Source: Ignavibacteriales bacterium (GTDB lineage Bacteria; Bacteroidota; Ignavibacteria; Ignavibacteriales; Melioribacteraceae). Taken from it: a stretch of DNA of 35,652 nucleotides. The DNA is taken from assembly GCA_007280825.1 (NCBI GenBank), contig QYQI01000135.1:1-35652 (forward strand), written 5' to 3'. The notes under the pieces were generated by a model. It had not been told where the DNA came from. It ran no database searches and saw only the letters and a program-made list of their open reading frames with translations. Positions 9,632 to 17,152 of this stretch are shown in pieces. Position numbers and translations under genes: made by a program. How positions within the stretch are numbered: the stretch's first letter is position 1; each line of letters begins with the position of its first letter.

Positions 9632-10627
9632 ATGACTATTGCAGTAATCCTACTAATAATTCTGGCTTTATTCTTCGACTTTTTAAATGGATTTCATGAT
9701 GCTGCTAATTCAGTAGCAACCGTAGTTTCAACTCGAGTGTTATCGCCCCGTAATGCCGTTATATGGGCTGCATTTTTTAACTTCATAGCATTTTTAGTTT
9801 TTGGTCTTCATGTTGCCGGAACAATCGGCAAAGGAATTATTGATATCAAAATTATGGACTCATCAATAATTTTTGCAACGTTGATGGGAGCTTGTATTTG
9901 GAACATTATCACTTGGTACTTTGGATTGCCTACAAGTTCATCTCATGCTCTTATCGGAGGTTTAATGGGAGCGGCTCTTGTTAAAGCTGGTCCTGGATCT
10001 CTGATGGGAAGTGGGATTTTTAAGACTGTAATTTTTATTTTCATTTCACCAACATTAGGGTTAATTCTTGGTGTTGGACTAGGTGTGCTTGTTTATAATC
10101 TATTTCGTAAAAGTCATCCGATGAAAGTAGATCATATTTTTAGAAAAGGACAATTAATTTCAGCCGCTGCTTACAGTTTAGGTCATGGTGGAAATGATGC
10201 TCAGAAAACAATGGGTATTATTGCAGGACTTCTTTTCAGTGCAGGTATTCTTCAAAAGTTTGATAGTCCTGGAGATATTCCGCTTTGGGTTGTTCTTTCC
10301 TGTCATGCAGCAATAGCTTTGGGTACAATGTTCGGCGGATGGAGAATTGTTAAAACGATGGGACAAAAAGTTGCCAAGCTTAGACCGGTTGACGGTTTTT
10401 GTGCGGAGCTTGGTGCAGCAACAACATTATTCATTTCAACCGGACTCGGAGTTCCGGTAAGTACAACTCACACGATCACCGGTTCAATAATGGGTGTTGG
10501 TTCTATTAAAGGATTAACAAATGTAAAATGGGGAGTTGCAGGCAAAATTATTTGGGCTTGGATTTTAACTATTCCACTTTCTGCCGGAGTTTCGGCTTTA
10601 TCTTATTGTATTATAAAACTGTTTTAA
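9632..10627 (+). CDS. pit: Inorganic phosphate transporter, PiT family
   Basis: FDFLNGFHDAANSVATVVSTRVLSP and the repeated GLGVPVSTTHTITGSIMGVG signatures; multiple TM segments. Confidence 0.95.
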   Translation: MTIAVILLIILALFFDFLNGFHDAANSVATVVSTRVLSPRNAVIWAAFFNFIAFLVFGLHVAGTIGKGIIDIKIMDSSIIFATLMGACIWNIITWYFGLPTSSSHALIGGLMGAALVKAGPGSLMGSGIFKTVIFIFISPTLGLILGVGLGVLVYNLFRKSHPMKVDHIFRKGQLISAAAYSLGHGGNDAQKTMGIIAGLLFSAGILQKFDSPGDIPLWVVLSCHAAIALGTMFGGWRIVKTMGQKVAKLRPVDGFCAELGAATTLFISTGLGVPVSTTHTITGSIMGVGSIKGLTNVKWGVAGKIIWAWILTIPLSAGVSALSYCIIKLF

Positions 10628-10724
10628 TAAAACACTAATCCCACTACGTACTGCTAACTTCTATCTTCAAACTCATTTTCTTATATTTGTTCATAAAGTA
10701 TAAAAAATAAATAGAGAAAAACCC

Positions 10725-11087
10725 TTGCCAATTAAAATCGAATCTCCAACAATTATTTCCGCTGCAGGAAATAAACCTAAAATTATCGAAGAGTTTATTG
10801 GCAATGTAAATTCCAAAACAAACTCGGTTAGTGTTGCAAGGATGAAAAGTCCTGGTGGTTGGATTGAACCTGGGCAGAAACCTGAATTTGATGAATACAC
10901 TCTTGTGTTAAAAGGAATGTTAAGGGTTACCACAAAAAATTCTGTTATTGATGTTAAAGAAGGACAAGCTATTATTGTGAATAAGGGTGAATGGGTTCAA
11001 TACAGTTCTCCTGATGTTGACGGTGCTGAATATATTGCAGTTTGTCTCCCAGCATTTTCACCCAGTATTGTTCACAGAGATGAATAA
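10725..11087 (+). CDS. Cupin-domain protein
   Basis: Small beta-rich ORF with a cupin-like core (PGWIEPGQKPEFDEYTLVLKGMLRVTT...VKEGQAIIVNKGEWVQY). TTG is the apparent start. Confidence 0.75.
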   Translation: MPIKIESPTIISAAGNKPKIIEEFIGNVNSKTNSVSVARMKSPGGWIEPGQKPEFDEYTLVLKGMLRVTTKNSVIDVKEGQAIIVNKGEWVQYSSPDVDGAEYIAVCLPAFSPSIVHRDE

Positions 11088-11155
11088 ATTCCTCGGTTAG
11101 GAAACGACTTTTCCTTCCAAGATCAAAAAGTTTTTATATTCGTATCTATAAAATA

Positions 11156-12613
11156 GTGAGGTATGCAATCGCAAAGAATCAAAATGAAACGGTAGAGAAA
11201 ATTGTATCGCTGGCAAAGCGGAGAGGATTTGTATTTCAATCGTCGGAAATTTACGGCGGATTAAACGGCTGCTGGGATTACGGTCCACTTGGTGTTGAAC
11301 TTCTGAAAAATGTAAAAGAAGAATGGTGGAAAGCAATGACCTACCGCGAAGATATTGAAGGATTGGACGCTTCCATTCTAATGCATCCGCGAGTATGGGA
11401 AGCAAGCGGGCATGTTGAAAACTTTAGCGATCCGATGATTGACTGCAAACAATGTAAAGCAAGATTTAGATTAGATACACTTACAGAATTGATTAGTGAT
11501 AAGAACAAAGAAAAAGCTTTAAAAGAATTTGATGCTGCAATTCTATCCAAAGAAGGTTCACTCGAAGAAAAATTTAATTCTATTCTTGAAGATCAATTAT
11601 CTGCAATAAATCTTTTAGCTTTGCTCGGATGTCCTCAATGCGGCAATAAAGGAACATTTACACAACCGCGTAAATTTAATCTGATGTTCAAAACTTTTCT
11701 CGGGCCGGTTGATGATTCTTCCAACATTATTTATCTCCGTCCAGAAACTGCTCAAGGAATATTTGTAAACTTTCTGAATGTTGCAAACTCAAGCCGGCAA
11801 AAACTTCCGTTTGGAATTGCACAGATCGGAAAAGCATTCCGTAATGAGATCAATACAAAAAATTTCTTATTCCGGACACGCGAGTTTGAACAAATGGAAA
11901 TGCAATATTTCTGCAAACCTGGGTCAGACAAACAACATTACGATGAATGGAAAGAAAGAAGAATTGAATGGTTCAAATCATTGGGAATGACCGCAAGTAA
12001 ATTACGTTTTCATGATCATCCAAAAGATAAACTTGCTCACTATGCAAAAGAAGCAACAGACATCGAATATGAATTCCCATTTGGTTGGGGTGAGATTGAA
12101 GGGATTCACAACAGAACCGATTTTGATTTAGGAAGACATCAGGAATTCTCGGGTAAATCCCAGCAATATTTTGATGACGAGACAAAAGAGAAATTCATTC
12201 CGTACATAATAGAAACATCAGCCGGTGCAAGCCGTTCATTCATGGCATTTTTGGTTGATGCTTATTACGAAGAACAAGTAAAAGATGAAGTTCGCAATGT
12301 TTTAAGGTTCCATCCTAAATTAGCACCGATCAAAGCGGCAATTCTTCCGTTAGTAAACAAAGACGGAATGCCGGAGATCGCACGTAAAATAGAAGCCGAT
12401 CTTCGTTCTTACCTTAGAATTTTTTATGATGATAAAGGTGCGGTTGGTCGCCGCTATAGAAGAATGGATGAAGTAGGAACGCCATTCTGCATTACTGTTG
12501 ATACTCAAACTTTGCAAGATGAAACCGTAACGGTAAGAGAACGCGATACGATGGAACAGATCAGAATTTCTATTAGCAAATTGCTGAATTATTTATCAGA
12601 GAAGTTGAGATAA
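11156..12613 (+). CDS. glyS: Glycyl-tRNA synthetase (single-chain, dimeric type)
   Basis: IVSLAKRRGFVFQSSEIYGGLNGCWDYGPLGVELL, zinc cysteines CKQC/CPQC, RPETAQGIFVNF, FRNEI and FEQMEMQYF class II motifs. Apparent GTG start. Confidence 0.95.
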   Translation: MRYAIAKNQNETVEKIVSLAKRRGFVFQSSEIYGGLNGCWDYGPLGVELLKNVKEEWWKAMTYREDIEGLDASILMHPRVWEASGHVENFSDPMIDCKQCKARFRLDTLTELISDKNKEKALKEFDAAILSKEGSLEEKFNSILEDQLSAINLLALLGCPQCGNKGTFTQPRKFNLMFKTFLGPVDDSSNIIYLRPETAQGIFVNFLNVANSSRQKLPFGIAQIGKAFRNEINTKNFLFRTREFEQMEMQYFCKPGSDKQHYDEWKERRIEWFKSLGMTASKLRFHDHPKDKLAHYAKEATDIEYEFPFGWGEIEGIHNRTDFDLGRHQEFSGKSQQYFDDETKEKFIPYIIETSAGASRSFMAFLVDAYYEEQVKDEVRNVLRFHPKLAPIKAAILPLVNKDGMPEIARKIEADLRSYLRIFYDDKGAVGRRYRRMDEVGTPFCITVDTQTLQDETVTVRERDTMEQIRISISKLLNYLSEKLR

Positions 12614-12623
12614 TTTATTTTTC

Positions 12624-12677
12624 GAGACGCGATTTATCAAGTCTTTTTTTTATTTGAGACTCGATAAATCGAGTCTC
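12624..12677. repeat. Palindromic repeat pair downstream of glyS (gagacgcgatttatcaagtc ... gagactcgat-aa-atcgagtctc)
   Basis: 12656-12677 is a 10-bp perfect-stem palindrome. 12624-12643 is a diverged copy of the same unit followed by a T-run, so it may also act as a terminator. Confidence 0.8.
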
Positions 12678-12764
12678 TACATTAACCCCACCGAAATATT
12701 TTTCCGTTCGATTTAACTTTTCCTATTTTCAGTCGTATCATTAATTGAAAAAAGAAAATACTGC

Positions 12765-13334
12765 ATGCAGGACCAAATTCATATTGAACAGCTGAACGAG
12801 TTAATTCTTAAAGCGAATAATGGTGACACCAAAGCTTTTGAAGTGATTGTTAGAAATTACCACAAGTTCGGCTATGCAGTTGCATTCAAAATATTATACA
12901 ACGAAGAAGAGGCTAAAGATGTTGTTCAAGAATGTTTTATTAGAATATGGAAGCACTTAAATGAGTATGATAAGAAAATAAAATTTACTACCTGGATGTA
13001 TAAGATCGTTGTAAACTTATGTTTCGACAAATTGAAATCACAAAAACGGAGAAGAAATATTTTTAAGAATCTTGATGAAAATTCTGTTATTAATACTCCG
13101 AGCGGAATTGATCTTGAAAAGGAATTAATCAATAAAGAACTGGCTGCGATGATAAAACATTTTGCAAGTGGGTTGTCGGAAAAACAAAAGACAGTTTTTA
13201 TTCTTAGAGATATGGAAGATTTATCAATCGAAGAAGTTTCGGGAATAATGAATATATCTTCGGGCTCTGTTAAAACGAATCTTTTTTATGCAAGACAAAG
13301 TATTAGAAAGAAAATAATAGAATGGGAAAATTAA
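12765..13334 (+). CDS. RNA polymerase sigma factor, ECF subfamily
   Basis: Sigma-70 region 2 (AYAVAFKILYNEEEAKDVVQECFIRIWKHL...FTTWMYKIVVNLCFDKLK) and region 4 (LSEKQKTVFILRDMEDLSIEEVSGIMNISSGSVKTNLFYARQSIRKKI). Confidence 0.93.
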   Translation: MQDQIHIEQLNELILKANNGDTKAFEVIVRNYHKFGYAVAFKILYNEEEAKDVVQECFIRIWKHLNEYDKKIKFTTWMYKIVVNLCFDKLKSQKRRRNIFKNLDENSVINTPSGIDLEKELINKELAAMIKHFASGLSEKQKTVFILRDMEDLSIEEVSGIMNISSGSVKTNLFYARQSIRKKIIEWEN

Positions 13335-14095
13335 AAATGAACTGCAGACAGATAAAGAAATTAATCTTCTCAAAACGATTAGATGAATTTACACCGGCTG
13401 AAAAAAGTATAATTGAAAAACATATTTCTTCATGTGGTGAATGTAAAAATATTTGTGAGTCGGTTCAGAGGGCAGAAAGCGTGCTTATTAAAATGAAAAC
13501 AAAGCATCCGAGTCTAGATAACGAAGAAATTCTCATCGACTCAATTATGCGAAAAATTAACAATAAGTCCCTCATTCTAAAACATGCGAATGAATTTTAT
13601 TTTTTTGAAAAACTAATACTATTCGTTTCTCTAAAACCAGTACGATACGCCTTAACAGCGATCTTATTTATAATGGTGTCACTTTATATGTTCGAAGAGT
13701 ATTCTGCAGTAAAAAATATTACTCATCTAGAAAGTCAATTGAACTATACCGCACAAGGTAATAATTCAAAAGCCGAGATTATTTCTTTTGATAATGATAT
13801 GCTTAAATTTTTTTACGATACGTACAAATTTGCTAGCGGCAATTCATCTTACGTTAAGTTGTCCAAAGATTTACTTTTGGTAAATAAAAAGGATTTAAGA
13901 AATCTTTTATTTGATTATGAAAGATTAGATGAACCTACAAAAACTAAAATTAAATCATTACAAAGTGAGTTGTTAAATCAAAAAGATATAATCTTTTCGG
14001 AAATAGAAACCGCTAAGATGAAGGCACTTCAACTTGAAATCGAAAGATTAAATAATGAACTGCAAAAAATTAAAATACAGAGGAAAATAAAATGA
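13322..14095 (+). CDS. Anti-sigma factor with zinc-finger (HxxxCxxC) domain, one TM and C-terminal coiled coil
   Basis: IEKHISSCGECKNIC motif; TM segment YALTAILFIMVSLYMF. Overlaps the 3' end of the ECF gene by 13 nt. Confidence 0.8.
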   Translation: MGKLKMNCRQIKKLIFSKRLDEFTPAEKSIIEKHISSCGECKNICESVQRAESVLIKMKTKHPSLDNEEILIDSIMRKINNKSLILKHANEFYFFEKLILFVSLKPVRYALTAILFIMVSLYMFEEYSAVKNITHLESQLNYTAQGNNSKAEIISFDNDMLKFFYDTYKFASGNSSYVKLSKDLLLVNKKDLRNLLFDYERLDEPTKTKIKSLQSELLNQKDIIFSEIETAKMKALQLEIERLNNELQKIKIQRKIK

Positions 14096-15081
14096 AGATG
14101 AAATATTATTTGGCATTTTTAACGTTTGTGTTGAGTATGATATTAAACTTTTCCGGATGTAGAGAATATAAAACCACCACAAAAATTAACAGCGATGGAT
14201 CATGCGTAAGAACAGTTATTGTTAAGGATAAATCAATTATACCGGATAGTATTGTATTTCCAATTCCCGCAGATAATAGTTGGAAGATAGAAAGAACAAA
14301 AGCTAAGGATGATACAACTCAAACAGTTTATACAGCAACAAAATATTATGCCGATGTCAATGACATCAATAATGAATATAAGAACAAAGAAAAAATCGGT
14401 CTCCATGTTAATCTGGATAAGAAGTTTAAATGGTTTTACTCTTACTTTGATTATGAAGAAGTCTATCATTCATTTTTTCCATTCAGAAAGATTCTCTTAA
14501 AAGATTTTCTTACGCCTAATGAATATGAACTTTATCTAAAAAATGATACAACCAAAGTTTTCAAGCAAAGACTGAATAAATATGCGGAAGAAAATTATTT
14601 CGAATATTTCTTTGATGAATTTCTAGTATTGTTAGAAAAAAATAAAATTGCAGATCTAACTCCGGAGTATGTCGCTTCTAAGAAAAATATTATTAAAGAG
14701 CACATTGATGAATATGGAGACAAAACCGAAAAACTAATGAAGTATATGGAAAGAGTTCTTGGAACAAAATCCGTCTGGAAATTAAGAGATGGAATTGACA
14801 ACATTGTTAAAACGATCTTAGAAAAGATGGATCATTTCAGCACTGCAAATGGTTCTTATAAAAACGAAGTAACCATGCCTGGTATAATCTTAAATACAAA
14901 TGCTAAAACTGTTGAAGGTAATAAAGTTAATTGGGGATTTGATGAAAATAGATTTTGCTACGAAGACTTTACTATGATGGTTCAATCAAGAGTTATAAAT
15001 GTTTGGGCGTTTGTTGTTAGCGGAGTTATTGTTCTTGTAGTTATTATCTTGTTGCTACTGCCCAAGTTCAAGAAGAAATAA
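14092..15081 (+). CDS. Envelope protein, probable lipoprotein, with a C-terminal TM helix; third gene of the ECF operon
   Basis: ATGA overlap with the anti-sigma stop. N-terminal signal with FSGC lipobox-like site; C-terminal AFVVSGVIVLVVIILLLLPKFKKK. Confidence 0.65.
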   Translation: MKMKYYLAFLTFVLSMILNFSGCREYKTTTKINSDGSCVRTVIVKDKSIIPDSIVFPIPADNSWKIERTKAKDDTTQTVYTATKYYADVNDINNEYKNKEKIGLHVNLDKKFKWFYSYFDYEEVYHSFFPFRKILLKDFLTPNEYELYLKNDTTKVFKQRLNKYAEENYFEYFFDEFLVLLEKNKIADLTPEYVASKKNIIKEHIDEYGDKTEKLMKYMERVLGTKSVWKLRDGIDNIVKTILEKMDHFSTANGSYKNEVTMPGIILNTNAKTVEGNKVNWGFDENRFCYEDFTMMVQSRVINVWAFVVSGVIVLVVIILLLLPKFKKK

Positions 15082-15087
15082 ACAATA

Positions 15088-15479
15088 TTAATTTACTCCA
15101 AACCAATCGAGGCAGGATTTATCAACTTGTTGATTTTCATTCTTTAATTTATATGAAGGAATATCATACTGCTCACCGAAGAGGATTAATTTTTTCTTTG
15201 ATTCATTTTCCATTTTAAAACAAGGACCAAGTGCTTCGGGAATAGTTTTAAGAACGGCGCTGGAATTTAGCGTGCGCATAATATCGGAAAGAATTTGGTC
15301 GTCGGCATAAAATCTTATCAATGCACTTAAACTTCCGTTTGAGATGACCAAAGATTCTTTCAGACATCGGAAACGAGATCACGCATAAAATCATCAAGAG
15401 ATTTTTTCCAATTTGAGTTTTTTAGAATTGTATAATAAAATCCAATAGTGATTGAGATACTATTTTTTATACCGTGGCA
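15088..15479 (-). pseudogene. Decayed/frameshifted hypothetical ORF
   Basis: The 87-aa ORF (15088..15351) is preceded in another minus frame by coding-like ...CHGIKNSISITIGFYYTILKNSNWKKSLDDFMRDLVSDV ending at a TGA (15360-15362). The two frames overlap at 15363-15378, and no ATG lies at the upstream end before an in-frame TAA. Confidence 0.4.
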
Positions 15480-15504
15480 TGGTTATGAACGGGTATAACT
15501 TATG

Positions 15505-15623
15505 GAGACCTCTGAATTATTGTAACACTGTCACTCTGAACGAAGTGAAGAGTCTCTTTACGTTCTAAAATTGAGTTGTTTCACTTCGTTCAACATGACA
15601 ATTGTTAATTTTTCAGAGGTCTC
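15505..15623. repeat. 119-bp nested inverted-repeat element
   Basis: Outer arms gagacctctgaa (15505-15516) / ttcagaggtctc (15612-15623), 12 bp perfect. Inner arms tgaacgaagtgaa (15537-15549) / ttcacttcgttca (15580-15592), 13 bp perfect. Confidence 0.85.
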
Positions 15624-15767
15624 TTATGATAATTCTAAGTGCGTATTAAAAATAACTTTTGTAAAACGAAGTCGTCTTATTATTCACAAAAAAGGAAGAA
15701 TTTCGTAATTTAACAAACCCAAAAACCTCTTAAAGACAAATCAATTAATTTATAAGGAGCGGATTTA

Positions 15768-17093
15768 ATGAAACGCAAACTCATAATATTTTTTATGCTA
15801 ATGGGATTTATTAGCATAACAGCTCAGTCTAATAAGATTCTCTATGAACAGTATAAGCTTGATAACGGATTGAGTGTAATCTTACATAAAGATAATACAA
15901 ATCCAATTGTTCATGTGTCTGTGCTTTACCATGTTGGAAGTAAAAATGAAGACCCCGCAAGAACAGGTTTTGCTCACTTCTTTGAACATTTAATGTTTGA
16001 AGGTTCACCTAACATAAAACGCGGCGAGTATATGAAAATAGTTGAATCATCCGGAGGAAATTTAAATGCTAATACTTCTTTTGATAGAACATATTATTAT
16101 GAAAATCTTCCGTCAAATCAGCTTGAGCTTGGTTTGTATATGGAATCAGAAAGAATGTTTCAATTAAAGATTGATAGCATAGGGGTAGAAACACAACGTA
16201 AAGTAGTTAAAGAAGAAAGAAAACAGTCATTAGATAACAGACCTTACGGAACTTTAGTAGAGAAAATATTCAGCAATGCTTACAAAGTTCATCCATATAG
16301 ATGGATGCCGATCGGTTCAGCACAATATATTGATCAAGCAATAATAGATGAGTTTATTGCCTTTTATAAAAAATTCTATGTTCCAAATAATGCTACCTTA
16401 ACAATCGCCGGCGATATTGATGTTCCCAAAACAAAAGAATTGATAAAAAAATATTTTGGTGAAATCCCTTTGGGGAAAGAAGAGATTGTACGTCCTAAAG
16501 AAGTTGAACCGGCAAAAACAGCAGAGGTTAGAGAAATAGTTTACGATAAAGTTCAGCTTCCATTAGTAGCGCAAGCTTATCACATGCCTGCTCAAGGTAC
16601 ACCGGATTATTACGCACTAAGTATGTTGACTACTCTTTTATCCGGCGGGGAAAGTTCAAGATTCACAAAAGAAATTAAAGACAAACAACAAAAAGCAATG
16701 CAAGTAGGATCAGTTCCATTTGCTCTTGAAGATCCGGGTTTATTCATAACTTTTGGCTTATGTAATGTTGGCGGTAAAGCAGAAGATTTGGAAACTGCAA
16801 TTGATAACGAAATTGATAAAGTTAAAAAAGATTTAGTTGGTGAAACGGAATTTCAAAAAGTGAAGAATCAAATTGAAAGCAGTTTTGTAACAAGATATTC
16901 AACTGTTGCAGGTATCGGAGAAAGTCTTGCTGATTATTCGGTTTACTATGGCGATCCAAATCTTATCAATACTGAAATTCAGCGTTTTATGAAAGTCACA
17001 CGCGAAGATTTAAAACGAGTTGCAAATAAATATTTAACAAAAGAAAACAGAATTGTTCTTTATTATCTGCCTAAGTCAATGGAAAAGAAATAA
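15768..17093 (+). CDS. M16 family zinc metallopeptidase (catalytic partner)
   Basis: Signal peptide; HFFEHLMF (HxxEH) motif and downstream VVKEERKQ glutamate context. Confidence 0.92.
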   Translation: MKRKLIIFFMLMGFISITAQSNKILYEQYKLDNGLSVILHKDNTNPIVHVSVLYHVGSKNEDPARTGFAHFFEHLMFEGSPNIKRGEYMKIVESSGGNLNANTSFDRTYYYENLPSNQLELGLYMESERMFQLKIDSIGVETQRKVVKEERKQSLDNRPYGTLVEKIFSNAYKVHPYRWMPIGSAQYIDQAIIDEFIAFYKKFYVPNNATLTIAGDIDVPKTKELIKKYFGEIPLGKEEIVRPKEVEPAKTAEVREIVYDKVQLPLVAQAYHMPAQGTPDYYALSMLTTLLSGGESSRFTKEIKDKQQKAMQVGSVPFALEDPGLFITFGLCNVGGKAEDLETAIDNEIDKVKKDLVGETEFQKVKNQIESSFVTRYSTVAGIGESLADYSVYYGDPNLINTEIQRFMKVTREDLKRVANKYLTKENRIVLYYLPKSMEKK

Positions 17094-17152
17094 GATTGTT
17101 TTTCTAATTAGTTCAGAGTCAATTAAAAATTTGAAAACATAATGGAGTTAAA

